From NCBI RefSeq assembly GCF_000518985.1, contig NZ_JAEQ01000001.1, forward strand, positions 1-64,000: 64,000 bases of DNA, in the 5' to 3' direction. Of the stretch, positions 8,645 to 17,627 are shown in pieces (the first letter of the stretch is position 1; the number at the start of each line of letters is the position of its first letter). This DNA is from Chelativorans sp. J32 (GTDB lineage: Bacteria; Pseudomonadota; Alphaproteobacteria; Rhizobiales; Rhizobiaceae). The position numbers were made by a program, and so were the translations under genes. The notes below the pieces were generated by a model. It ran no database searches. It was not told the origin of the DNA and saw nothing but the letters and a program-made list of their open reading frames with translations.

Positions 8645-10123
8645 ATGTGGGAAGCACTTTTCGCGCTGTTCCAGCTCCAGGCATTATTTCTGGTTATTAT
8701 CGGGGTTGCGGTCGGTGTTGTCATGGGAGCGATCCCAGGCCTGTCGGGGGGCATGACGCTTGCATTGGCTCTGCCACTCACGTTCTATATGTCCGGCAAT
8801 AGCGCGATTGTACTCCTGGTTTCAATTTATGTTGGTGTAGTCGCCGGCGGACTGATAACCGCGATTATCCTCAATATTCCAGGCACGCCGGCAAATCTTG
8901 TTACCGCTTGGGATGGCTATCCGATGACCAGGAAAGGCCATGCGGGAAGGGCGCTCGGTCTCGGTATTTTCGCTTCCCTCGTTGGAAGCGTAATCTCTTG
9001 GATTATTCTGGTTTCTTTTGCTCCTCTCCTTTCCGCTTTTGCGCTCCAGTTCAACCATTTTGACTACTTCGCCATGGTGATGATGGCGTTGGTTCTGATC
9101 AGTTCACTCAGCGAAGGTTCGATGGTCAGGGCTTTGATGGCAGGCTTGTTGGGCATGCTCTTCGCGCTGCCGGGGATCGATCCGGTATCGGCGCAACTGA
9201 GACTTAATTTTGGTTACCAGCAGATGTCGGGTGGGTTCCACATCCTTCCGGTGTTGATCGGTTTGTTCGGAATAAGCCAGGTAATTCAAGATTGCCTGCG
9301 AATCGCCGATCAACCGCGCATGTCTAATTCGGTTGGAGTTACGCTCCCGAAACTTGCAACCATAAAGGAACAGGCGGTAAATTTGATTCGATCTTCTGTT
9401 ATCGGTACTTGGATCGGAGTTCTCCCCGGCCTTGGAACCACAATCGGTTCTCTGGTCGCCTATTCATTTGCAAAAAACAGTTCGAAAAACCCTGAAGAGT
9501 TCGGGTCTGGCATTGACGACGGTATTGTCGCTTCGGAGGCAGCGAACAGCGCCAACATCGGCGGTGGTCTCATCCCCGTTATTACGCTTGGAATTCCAGG
9601 AAGTGTTGGGGATGTCATACTACTTGCGGCCCTCATCCTGCACGGGGTGACGCCGGGACCACTTCTCTTCGCAAATAATCCCGAATATGCGTGGGGAATC
9701 ATCTGGACAATGCTTGTAGCCAGCTTCGTAATGTTCACTCTCATGTCTATTACGAGCCCATGGGTTGCAAGAATTGTAAACATACCCCGAATATATGTCA
9801 TGCCGGCAGTAATGATCCTTAGTATTGTGGGCTCCTTCGCCGTGAACAATCGTCTATTTGACGTGTGGGTTATGCTAGGTTCTGGGGCCTTGGGATATAT
9901 CATGATATTGCTCAGATTACCGCTAGGTCCGTTCTCAATCGGATTTATCCTAGCTCCTATTGCGGAATCGTCTCTTCGTTCGGGGTTGATGGCCTCGCGT
10001 GGTTCCTATGAACCACTATGGACGCAACCGGTCGCGGCCAGTCTTCTCGTAATTGCCATGCTGACTTGTTTTTGGCCACTAATTCGAAAATCAATCAACC
10101 ATTTACGACGTAGGGAGAGTTAG
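8645..10123 (+). CDS. TTT transporter large permease subunit, TctA family
   Basis: A 492-residue polytopic membrane protein with about 12 hydrophobic segments. Both inverted halves carry the conserved Gly-rich re-entrant motifs: GAIPGLSGGMTLALALP near residue 28 and GVLPGLGTTIGSLVAYSFAK near residue 260. AGGLITAIILNIPGTPANL is the classic TctA loop after helix 2. It starts 6 bp after tctB, with AAGGTAGG as its ribosome site. It forms the secondary, Na+ or H+ driven channel of the transporter. Confidence 0.95.
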   Translation: MWEALFALFQLQALFLVIIGVAVGVVMGAIPGLSGGMTLALALPLTFYMSGNSAIVLLVSIYVGVVAGGLITAIILNIPGTPANLVTAWDGYPMTRKGHAGRALGLGIFASLVGSVISWIILVSFAPLLSAFALQFNHFDYFAMVMMALVLISSLSEGSMVRALMAGLLGMLFALPGIDPVSAQLRLNFGYQQMSGGFHILPVLIGLFGISQVIQDCLRIADQPRMSNSVGVTLPKLATIKEQAVNLIRSSVIGTWIGVLPGLGTTIGSLVAYSFAKNSSKNPEEFGSGIDDGIVASEAANSANIGGGLIPVITLGIPGSVGDVILLAALILHGVTPGPLLFANNPEYAWGIIWTMLVASFVMFTLMSITSPWVARIVNIPRIYVMPAVMILSIVGSFAVNNRLFDVWVMLGSGALGYIMILLRLPLGPFSIGFILAPIAESSLRSGLMASRGSYEPLWTQPVAASLLVIAMLTCFWPLIRKSINHLRRRES

Positions 10124-10127
10124 TCTT

Positions 10128-11117
10128 ATGAAGATTGTTCTATTCGGAGATTATCCGTCACTACAGAGGGAAAGAGTCATTAATCTGCTCGGCCATGACT
10201 ACGAGGTAATGGCTTTAACTGACGATGCGTCAAACCGTGAGGTTGCTTCTGCTTTCATTGACGCTGATGTTATAGTTTCCAATTTTTTTGATGCGACGCT
10301 TCCTCCAGCGCCAAGGTGTAAGCTTTTGCAAAGTCCCTCGGCCGGGATTGAAAAAATTGATATCTCCGCCGTCCCCGATGGCGCCTTTCTTGCTGTTGCG
10401 GTAGGCCATGAAATTCCAATGTCCGAATATGTATGCTGTGCCATGCTCGATGACGCCATCGGGATGAGCGGCATGCCCCAGGCCTTTGAGGACGGGAAAT
10501 GGTCCCAAAAGGCCTGGATCAAAGGTCCGCGACATGCAGAACTGTACGGGAGGACGGTCGGTCTCCTCGGATATGGCGGAGTAGGCAGGGAAATAGCTGT
10601 TCGCGCTCATGCTCTGGGCATGGATGTCCACGCACTATCTAGATGGTCTTCTGGTATACCTGATACTTCGTCCGGACCGCTCAGCATGGCTTGGATGACC
10701 GCGGACTGGATGAACTTCTTGAAGAGAGTGGACTATCTTGTAGTCACCGTCCCCCTAACTGATGCAACAGTAGGGATGGTCGGCAAGGCATGGTTCGAGG
10801 CGGCTCGTTCGCACATGATGTTGATCAATGTGGCCAGGGGAGGGGTTGTGGATGAAGAATCACTTTTCTTGGCCTTGAAAAGTCGCGCGATTCGCAAGGC
10901 AGTTATAGATGTTTGGTATAACTATCCGACTAGTGAGAATGAGTTCATCTATCCATCTCGCTTTCCATTCCACGAACTAGACAACGTGATTATGACGCCG
11001 CACGCCTCCGGCCGAACTGATGGGACCTTCGACCGGCGCTGGCAAAGTATTTGTGAGAACATTAAACGTGTGCGTCGGGGAGAGATTCCAAGGGATATTG
11101 TGAATGACCGCCGATAA
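10128..11117 (+). CDS. D-2-hydroxyacid dehydrogenase family protein
   Basis: A 329-residue NAD(P)-dependent oxidoreductase that interconverts a 2-hydroxy acid and a 2-keto acid. The dinucleotide motif GYGGVG is at residues 148-153, the substrate-binding Arg in NVARGG (Arg237), and the catalytic His in TPHASG (His292). The usual catalytic Glu region is replaced by the sequence DVWYNYPTSENEF, so the exact acid is uncertain. It starts 4 bp after tctA, and its last codons overlap the GntR start. In this cluster it probably oxidises or reduces an intermediate of the imported acid. Confidence 0.9.
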   Translation: MKIVLFGDYPSLQRERVINLLGHDYEVMALTDDASNREVASAFIDADVIVSNFFDATLPPAPRCKLLQSPSAGIEKIDISAVPDGAFLAVAVGHEIPMSEYVCCAMLDDAIGMSGMPQAFEDGKWSQKAWIKGPRHAELYGRTVGLLGYGGVGREIAVRAHALGMDVHALSRWSSGIPDTSSGPLSMAWMTADWMNFLKRVDYLVVTVPLTDATVGMVGKAWFEAARSHMMLINVARGGVVDEESLFLALKSRAIRKAVIDVWYNYPTSENEFIYPSRFPFHELDNVIMTPHASGRTDGTFDRRWQSICENIKRVRRGEIPRDIVNDRR

Positions 11118-11784
11118 CAAGTCCCGGAAAAGATCGACCGATGAAGTGGACGGCCTTACATCCAGCAGCCGAGTAAAGTCGTTGATCAGGAATGACATAC
11201 TCGCTGGAAACCTCCATCCAGGAGAGCGGATGAAAATCGCCGACATAGCGATGAGGTATGGAACCAGCCAGATGCCCGTTCGCGAGGCACTCTACCAATT
11301 GGAAGGTGAAGGGCTTTTGGAAATTTCGGCCCATCGCGGCGCTGTAATTCGAAATGTCGATTCCAAGTTTATCTATGACATGTACGAGATCCGCAGAGTC
11401 CTTGAAGCGATGCTGCTCAGTCATGCCATGAGCAATTTTCGCGCGGACCATCTTAAGCGACTTGAGAATGCGTCTGAAGACTATAAGCGTGCTGCGGCGA
11501 GTAATAACGCCAGCGAGATGCTACGGTGCAACTCAGCGTTTCACACCATTATCAACCAGGCCGGCGACAACCCCGAAGCGATCCGAATACTTAATCGCGG
11601 CTGGGACCTGATCTTTGCGCTGAGACTACGGTTCGGGTTTGGCCCCACCAGAGTGGCACAGATCATCGAGGAGCATGACTCCTTAGTAGCCGCCATGAGG
11701 GAGGCTGATTTGGAAAAAGCGGTAAAGATTTCCGATCAGCACTGCCGCGCTGCGCGCGACGATCTTCTCGCGCAGCTTGCGTAA
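11104..11784 (+). CDS. GntR-family regulator, FadR subfamily (FCD domain)
   Basis: A 226-residue repressor-type protein with a winged helix at residues about 20-85 (IADIAMRYGTSQMPVREALYQLEGEGLL) and an all-helical FCD effector domain after residue 90 with metal-site-style histidines (AFHTIINQAG, IIEEHDSLV). It overlaps the dehydrogenase gene by 14 bp, so the two are translationally coupled and the regulator is made with the genes it governs. Its most likely targets are the repeated TGATCAAAA sites at 7136-7165. Confidence 0.92.
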   Translation: MTADNKSRKRSTDEVDGLTSSSRVKSLIRNDILAGNLHPGERMKIADIAMRYGTSQMPVREALYQLEGEGLLEISAHRGAVIRNVDSKFIYDMYEIRRVLEAMLLSHAMSNFRADHLKRLENASEDYKRAAASNNASEMLRCNSAFHTIINQAGDNPEAIRILNRGWDLIFALRLRFGFGPTRVAQIIEEHDSLVAAMREADLEKAVKISDQHCRAARDDLLAQLA

Positions 11785-11807
11785 CCGCCAGTTCCAAAGG
11801 ACCAGAT

Positions 11808-12977
11808 ATGAAAATTTCATCGCTTAAGACCTTCGTGGTCGATGCCTATCGCGCGAACTATGTGTTCGTAAAACTCGGTACCGATGACGGCATCTATGGC
11901 GTAGGTGAAGGCACACTGGAAATGAAGGAATTGACAGTTGCCACGGCAATTGAACGGTTGGGGGACTACCTGATTGGAAAGAACCCATTTCAGGTTGATC
12001 ACCACGTTGAGATGATGAACCGGGACTCCTATTGGCGATCAGGACCAGTTTTGAGGAGCGCTGTTGCAGCGGTGGAAGCAGCGATGCTGGACATCAAAGG
12101 CAAGGCGCTCGGTGTTCCGGTTTACGAATTGTTGGGCGGTGCGCACCGCGATCGGATTAGATGCTATGCGAATGGCTGGTTCACGGGTGCCAAGACAGCC
12201 GACGAATTTGCGCAAAAAGCGAAGGTTGCTGTAGAAGCTGGGTTTCTCGGATTAAAATGGGATCCGTTCGGCAGTCACTACCTCACCATGAGCCGGGCAG
12301 AACGTCTAGCATGTATCGAAATCGTCGAGGCGGTCCGTTCGGCGGTGGGACCCGGCATTGATCTAATGATTGAGGGGCATGGAAGATTCGATGTCCCTAC
12401 AGCCATCGATGTTGCCCGCGATATTGCTCCTTTCGGAATCACGTGGTTTGAGGAGCCTATACCTCCCGAAAATATAGGTGCTGTCGCGGAAGTGCGTTCG
12501 AAATCTCCGGTCGCGATCGCGACGGGAGAACGCTACTTCGACCCTGGCCGATTCACTGAACTTCTAGATCAAGGTGCTGCAGATTACATTCAACCTGATA
12601 TTTCCCATGTCGGAGGTATTTTGGAAGCCAAGAAAATCGCCTCGATTGCCCAGGCTCGCTATATTCCCATTTGCCCACATAACCCAATTGGACCAATCGC
12701 TAATGCAATGACGCTACATCTCGCTGCCTCTACCGGCAACTTTTCGTGGCTTGAAACAATGTTTACCGATGTTCCCTGGCGCAAAGAAGTTGTCAGAGAA
12801 AGCGTATCGTTCAAGGATGGAATGATGTCCATACCGACCGCGCCGGGGCTGGGTGTAGATATCGATGAAGAAGCGTGCGGCAAATATCCATATAAACCCT
12901 ACGAGCTTCGCCATTACAGGGGCACTCTCACGAACATTCGGCCCGAGGGGGCAGTTGCGTTTTACCAGCAAAGCTGA
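11808..12977 (+). CDS. Enolase-superfamily sugar-acid dehydratase, GalD/DgoD-like
   Basis: A 389-residue mandelate racemase/muconate lactonizing-type enzyme. Metal ligands are seen in IEGHGRF, WFEEPIPPEN and ATGERY, and the catalytic His in CPHNPIGPIA, the arrangement of the galactonate dehydratase branch. KWDPFG replaces the KxK motif. The start is supported by AAAGGA 10 bp upstream. The enzyme would remove water from a sugar acid to give a 2-keto-3-deoxy acid, fitting the neighbouring acid transporter and hydroxyacid dehydrogenase. Substrate stereochemistry cannot be assigned here. Confidence 0.88.
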   Translation: MKISSLKTFVVDAYRANYVFVKLGTDDGIYGVGEGTLEMKELTVATAIERLGDYLIGKNPFQVDHHVEMMNRDSYWRSGPVLRSAVAAVEAAMLDIKGKALGVPVYELLGGAHRDRIRCYANGWFTGAKTADEFAQKAKVAVEAGFLGLKWDPFGSHYLTMSRAERLACIEIVEAVRSAVGPGIDLMIEGHGRFDVPTAIDVARDIAPFGITWFEEPIPPENIGAVAEVRSKSPVAIATGERYFDPGRFTELLDQGAADYIQPDISHVGGILEAKKIASIAQARYIPICPHNPIGPIANAMTLHLAASTGNFSWLETMFTDVPWRKEVVRESVSFKDGMMSIPTAPGLGVDIDEEACGKYPYKPYELRHYRGTLTNIRPEGAVAFYQQS

Positions 12978-13002
12978 GTGATGATGTTCATTCGGCATGG
13001 AG

Positions 13003-13213
13003 TGGTCTGCCTCCCGAGAATGCCCTCGAATCGGGTTAGAGTTTTCCGCGCCATTTCCTGGCTGGGAGAGGAGCGGAAGCGATGAAGGCATCGCAGTTCA
13101 CGGACGCGCAGAAGGCGTTCATCATCAAGCAGGGTGAGGACGGGACGACGGTGGTGGAGATCTGCCGGAAGGCGGGGATCGGCCAGGCGACCTACTTCAA
13201 CTGGAAGAAGAAG
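13003..13213 (+). mobile_element. 5' fragment of an IS3-family (IS407-like) element
   Basis: The stretch begins TGGTCTGCCTCCCG, like the end at 4508, and is a close relative of that element's first 210 bp. orfA starts at 13,082 (ATG rather than GTG). It encodes a 44-residue fragment that stops at a TGA created where another IS3 element inserted at 13,214, right after NWKKK. Nothing downstream of that point survives. Confidence 0.85.
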
Positions 13214-13483
13214 TGACCTGCTCCCCTGGAAAGTCCTCGTTTTGAGGTTAGCCTGTTCCCTGAAAGAGGAGACGGGTAATGAAACGATCCAGGTTCACGG
13301 AAGAGCAGATCATCGGCATCCTGAAAGAGCATCAGGCGGGACTGTCTGCGCCTGAGTTGTGCCGCAAGCACGGCATCTCCGATGCGACGTTCTACACATG
13401 GCGCAAGAAGTATGGCGGCATGGAGGTGTCGGAGGCCAAGCGACTGAAGGCGCTGGAGGAGGAGAACGCGAAGCTGAAGAAGC
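13214..13483 (+). mobile_element. Second IS3-family element fragment, nested in the first
   Basis: The end begins TGACCTGCTCCCC at 13,214. orfA (ATG 13,279) encodes a helix-turn-helix protein, MKRSRFTEEQIIGILKEH through YGGMEVSEAKRLKALEEEN, truncated after AKLKK near 13,482; the following codons (LDSS, stop) are foreign. orfB is absent. It records an insertion followed by a deletion. Confidence 0.85.
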
Positions 13484-13795
13484 TTGATTCCTCATAGGCT
13501 TCCTTCCAGGCTACGAAGAAGGGATCGCGGATGTCGTCGCAATGCCCTCCGAGCTGCAGCCAGCGCCCGAGCTTGGCGTGAAGCGTGAGCAGCACGAGCG
13601 TCCGGGTGGGATCAACCACGAGCGCCGAACCGGTGAAATGCCGGGCCAGGTTCTCCCTGTCGAACGCGGACGGGTCGCTCCTAAGGAAGTCGAGCGCGTC
13701 GGCGAAGACCTGCTCGTCGCGTTCAGAATGGCGCCTCGCGGCCAGCAGGGCCGCCTCGAAGCGCGAGGCAGAGCCTCGCCTTCCTGTCTCCGTTC
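13484..13795 (-). pseudogene. NUDIX-hydrolase-like gene fragment
   Basis: A minus-strand frame, open from a TGA near 13,795, reads SRFEAALLAARRHSERDEQ, then ENLARHFTGSALVVDPTRT and LGRWLQLGGHCD before running into the IS3 junction. This resembles the N-terminal half of bacterial NUDIX proteins whose first strand precedes the box, but the GX5EX7REUXEE box has been lost and no start codon remains. It is a double-truncated scrap. Confidence 0.5.
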
Positions 13796-13899
13796 ATGCA
13801 GCCCTTGCATACCCAGCCTCCTCGCGCTTCCTGCCCGGCCCCGGCAGCGGCGTCCTGCCTCCCGAGGCGTAGTGGGACCACACCGCGAGGTCGAACTCC

Positions 13900-14010
13900 G
13901 CATGGTCCAAAAGCCATGATTTCGGCGAGCTCTCCGACGATACGATCAGCGTCCTGCTCGATGCGATCCGGCATCTGCCTGGGCCTGAATGCGAGGTCTT
14001 CATCGGCCAT
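13900..14010 (+). pseudogene. Possible remnant of a FAD-linked (BBE-type) oxidoreductase
   Basis: The frame reads SHDFGELSDDTISVLLDAIR then HLPGPECEVFIGHVG, which looks like the region before the C-terminal berberine-bridge domain of FAD-linked oxidases. After about 14,010 the similarity stops, although the frame stays open. The call rests on this one stretch. From here to 14,201 no other gene is recognisable. Confidence 0.3.
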
Positions 14011-14201
14011 GTCGGCTGGGCGAAGGCGGCGTCAACCAGCGGGCGGTGGAAGCGGCCGCATAGCTTCCGGACCCGCCTATCAGATTGTCACCGAGAGTGC
14101 ACGTGGCTCCCGCCGCAACCGGCGCAATATGCGTCGGCAGCGGCGTGCGCTGCTGCCCATTATGAAGCCCCCAAGGCGCTCGGCGAGACTGGCCGTACGG
14201 A

Positions 14202-14969
14202 TCAGCTCGTTGAAGGAGAACCGGCGAGGGGGAGGCACTCCATGAAATTGTCGCGCGCGCTTTCGATATGAGCGCGCATCGCGATCCGCGCCTCCTCCGC
14301 CTCCTTGGCGGCGATGAGCTCGAAAATCCGACGGTGCTCGGCCGCCACCTTGGCCACGTGCGCGCCTGCCGACGGGTTGCCGACCGAGCGCCCCAGGTAG
14401 ATCCTGAAGGCCGGTTCGTTGTTCATGAGGTCCAGAGCGCTGACGTAGTACGGGTTGTCCGAGGCCTGCGCCACGCTGCGATGGAACTCGAAGGATTCCC
14501 CCGGCCGGTCCTCGCCCCGCGCTATGGTCTCGTCATAGGCGTCGAGCCCCTTCCGGATGTGTTCGAGCGTCGCCTCCGTGGCGCGCCGGGCGGCGAAGAA
14601 GGCGGCCTCGCCCTCGATGAGCAGCCTGAACTCGAAGCACCGTTGCAGATCGCGGACGGTGGCGCCCGAATAACTGGCCTGGGGGCCCCGCAAGGCGGGC
14701 TCGCGCAGAACGATGGTCCCGGAGCCCTTTATCGACTCGACGAGACCCGCTTCCCTCAGCTTCGCCAAGGCCGCCCGCACGACGGGACGGGAGACGTCGA
14801 ACTCGATGGCGAGCTCGCGTTCCGAGGGCAGGCGCGTGCGCCGGGGGTACTGGCCGCCGCTGATGCGGTCCCGCAACGTACGATGCACGAACTCCGTCAG
14901 CCGCAGGGGCCCGCCCGTCTCCGTCGTCGAGGCTTGAAAGCCAATTTGTGTCTCGTCCGCTGCGCTCAT
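14202..14969 (-). CDS. GntR-family regulator, FadR subfamily (FCD domain)
   Basis: A 255-residue regulator. Residues about 23-95 are the winged helix (LPSERELAIEFDVSRPVVRAALAKL), and the rest is the FCD ligand domain (FEFHRSVAQASDNPYYV, VAAEHRRIFELIAAKEAEEA). The ATG at 14,967-14,969 is preferred over upstream TTG codons. It is divergent from the ABC-transporter operon at 15,114. A TTACA-GATA-TGTAA palindrome lies just upstream of its start (14,984-14,997), so autoregulation together with control of the transporter is likely. It probably also governs the dehydratase and enolase-superfamily genes at 21-24 kb. Confidence 0.9.
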   Translation of the reverse strand: MSAADETQIGFQASTTETGGPLRLTEFVHRTLRDRISGGQYPRRTRLPSERELAIEFDVSRPVVRAALAKLREAGLVESIKGSGTIVLREPALRGPQASYSGATVRDLQRCFEFRLLIEGEAAFFAARRATEATLEHIRKGLDAYDETIARGEDRPGESFEFHRSVAQASDNPYYVSALDLMNNEPAFRIYLGRSVGNPSAGAHVAKVAAEHRRIFELIAAKEAEEARIAMRAHIESARDNFMECLPLAGSPSTS

Positions 14970-14983
14970 GGTCAGGCTCTTTA

Positions 14984-14997
14984 TTACAGATATGTAA
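14984..14997. promoter_or_regulatory. TTACA-GATA-TGTAA palindrome, candidate GntR operator
   Basis: A perfect 5-bp inverted repeat around a 4-bp spacer in the regulator/transporter intergenic region. Related words TCTGTAA, CAGATTTGTAAC and TAACAGATTTG occur in the 22.9-23.2 kb divergent region, supporting a common binding protein. Confidence 0.45.
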
Positions 14998-15113
14998 GTT
15001 CGAAACGGATTTGTCAAGGTTTCTACGCTTCAGGATTTGACAGACTGAACCAATCTGTGCATCATCCGCGCGTGTTGTTATCAGTCTAGCAGATGAGCAT
15101 CGGGAGGAAACCA

Positions 15114-16613
15114 ATGATCGGTATGTTGAGGGCCACGACCGCGGCGATTGCACTTCTTGGATTCGGCGCGATGGCGCAGGCTGAGGTGCTTCGGGTCGCA
15201 TCGTCCGCCGCCGTGACGGACATCGATCCGCATGGCCCGAATTCGGTGTTGCGCGACACCATCATGGCGGTGCGGCAGATCTTCGATCCGCTGGTCGAGT
15301 TCAAGGATGGCGAACCGGTTGGTCGCCTGGCGACAGATTGGGAGCAGGTGGACGAACGCACCTAGCGGTTCAACCTGCGCGAAGGGGTGAAGTTTCATGA
15401 CGGCTCCGCTTTCGACGCGGCGGACGTGGTGGCCACGTTGAAGCGCCAGGCCGGCGGCCCCGGGGGGCTCGCTCGCCTGTGGGGCCAGCTCGAAGACGTG
15501 CAGGCCGTCGATCCCACGACCGTCGAAATCAAGCTGACGGAGCCGGTGGGTCCCTTCCTGCGCAATCTTTCCTTCCTCCAGATCGCGCCCTCCGAGGCGA
15601 TCGAGGCTGCGGGCGGCGAATACGGCGCGGCTGTCCAACTGCCGGGAAGCGGGCCCTTCCGCGTGGCCAGCTTCACGCCCGGCCAGACGCTGGCACTGGA
15701 GGCGAACGCGGACTACTGGGACGGCGCGCCGGCGCTCGAGGGGGTGCGCATCGTCAACATCCCAGAACTGTCCGGTCGCATCACCGCGCTGCTTAACGAC
15801 GAAATCGACGTCACCTGGAACATCCCCGACGACCAGCTCGGCGTGCTGCAGGACAGCAACGATGTCGAAGTCCAGCTCGCGCCATCGGTGTTCTACCTCT
15901 ACAGCTGGTTCAATGCGGGCCGGAAGCCGTTCGATGATGCACGCGTGCGCCGGGCGCTCTGGCATGCGGTCGACGTCGAACAGGTGGTGAAAGATCTGTT
16001 GCCCGTGACGGGCACGCTGGCCAAGGCGCCGATCGCCTCCACCGTATTCGGCTGGGCCGAGCAGCAGCCCTACGCGTACGATCCCGAGAAGGCCAAGCAG
16101 CTCCTCGCCGAAGCCGGCTATGCGGACGGGTTCTCGGCAGAGCTCAAATATTCGGTGAACTTTGGGTCCTCCATCGACCAGATCGCCCAGACGTTCTCCG
16201 CCTATTGGAGCGAGATCGGCGTGGATATCCGTCCGATGCAGCTCGAGCACGCCGTCTTCACCGACGATTTCCGTGCGCTCAACTGGGACATGATGATGGC
16301 CACCAACCCGACCTTCACGGAGGACGCCGACTACACGCTCGGCCGACTCTATGCCTCGCCGGGCGGCGTCAACGAAGAGAACAACTATGTAAACCCCGAA
16401 CTGCACGAGATCCTGATGCGCGCACGTACATCCGTCGACCAGGCGGAGCGGGCAGAGCTCTACAAGCGCGCGGGCGAGATCATCTGGAACGACGCCGTGG
16501 GGATCTTCCCGGCCGAGCTCAAGGCGGTCTACGCCAATCGGCGGGACGTCAAGGGACTCGACTTGTCGGCCATCTATGCCCCACACTTCCGCAACGTATC
16601 CATCGCGGATTGA
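15114..16613 (+). pseudogene. ABC transporter substrate-binding protein (SBP_bac_5 family) with an in-frame TAG
   Basis: Read through, this is a 499-residue dipeptide/opine/nickel-type periplasmic binding protein. It has a signal peptide (MIGMLRATTAAIALLGFG, ending AMAQA) and the family signature around the interruption (...VDERT-stop-RFNLREGVKFHDGSAF). The TAG at 15,363-15,365 replaces what is a Tyr or Trp codon in relatives and is the only defect; the frame is otherwise intact to the end. Start 15,114 is chosen because GGGAGGA lies 8 bp upstream, over an ATG at 15,093. The stop codon directly abuts the next gene's ATG. It may be a recent inactivation, a read-through site or a sequencing error. 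Confidence 0.8.
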
Positions 16614-17621
16614 ATGGTGCGATCGCGAGTTCTTTCAGAGGTGGCGAGCCGCACGCCTGTCCTGACCCTCGAGGGGCTCTCGATTGCGGCCGGCAACAGG
16701 GAGGCGCCGCTGCGGCTGGTGGAAGGCGTCGGGCTTGCTTGCGAGCGTGGAACCGTATCCGCCCTGATCGGCGAATCGGGCAGCGGCAAGAGCCTGACGG
16801 CCTCCGCCTTGCTGGGGCTCCTCGACAGCCGCATCTACGATGTTTCCGTGGAGCGGCTGGACGTGGCGGGCGAGAGCCTGACGTCTCTGGACGAGCGGGA
16901 TTTCGCCCGGTTGCGCGGTACGACGGTGGGTTACGTCATGCAGGACCACTCGACCGCGCTCGATCCGACGATGACGGTCGGAGACCAGATCGCCGAGATT
17001 TTCGTGACCCATCGCGGACTCGACTGGAAGTCTGCGCAGCGCGAGGCGGTCCGGTTGCTTGACCTCGTCCGGATCCCTTCCGCGGCCTCCCGGGCGCTCG
17101 ACTATCCGCATTCCTTCTCCGGCGGCATGCGGCAGCGGGCCGTAATCGCAGGCGCGGTCGCGCTCGAGCCCGCCCTGCTCATTGCGGACGAGCCCACCAC
17201 GGCCCTGGATGTGACGGTTCAGGCCGAGATTCTTGCGCTGATCGATGACCTCAGGCGTTCCATGGGCATGTCTGTCCTCCTCATTACCCATGACCTCGGC
17301 GTGGTCTATCAGATCGCCGATCGCGTGGTGGTGATGTATGGCGGGCGCGTCGTGGAGGAGGGTGAGACGGAACGCCTGTGCAGGGCGCCGGCGCACCCCT
17401 ATACGGCCGGGCTGCTTGCGTCCGTGCCCGATCTGGAAGGTCGGTCGGGAGCGGTGGCGGCGATCCCGGGCGCGCCGCCCAGCCTCGGTGCGATGATGGA
17501 AGGCTGCGCCTTCCGCCCACGCTGTTCGCGCGCCCTTCCGGCGTGTGGGACCAGCGTGCCGCCGATCGCCCCGCTTCGCTCCGGCCGCCTGGTGCGCTGC
17601 CTCAATCCTTTGTCCGGATAG
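16614..17621 (+). CDS. ABC transporter ATP-binding protein, DppD/OppD-like
   Basis: A 335-residue ATPase of the peptide/opine/nickel importer class. Walker A GESGSGKS near residue 53, Q-loop in VMQDHSTALDP, signature FSGGMRQR and Walker B LLIADEPTTALD are all intact. The C-terminal extension with FRPRCSRALPAC is the Cys-rich tail typical of OppD/DppD subunits. It begins at the base following the binding-protein stop codon, so translation is coupled and a premature stop upstream could reduce its expression. Confidence 0.93.
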   Translation: MVRSRVLSEVASRTPVLTLEGLSIAAGNREAPLRLVEGVGLACERGTVSALIGESGSGKSLTASALLGLLDSRIYDVSVERLDVAGESLTSLDERDFARLRGTTVGYVMQDHSTALDPTMTVGDQIAEIFVTHRGLDWKSAQREAVRLLDLVRIPSAASRALDYPHSFSGGMRQRAVIAGAVALEPALLIADEPTTALDVTVQAEILALIDDLRRSMGMSVLLITHDLGVVYQIADRVVVMYGGRVVEEGETERLCRAPAHPYTAGLLASVPDLEGRSGAVAAIPGAPPSLGAMMEGCAFRPRCSRALPACGTSVPPIAPLRSGRLVRCLNPLSG

Positions 17622-17627
17622 CCGCGT

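Noticed and set aside
15081-16586. 501-codon minus-strand frame over the binding-protein gene
   Set aside because: Antisense shadow; the plus strand has signal peptide, ribosome site and family motifs.
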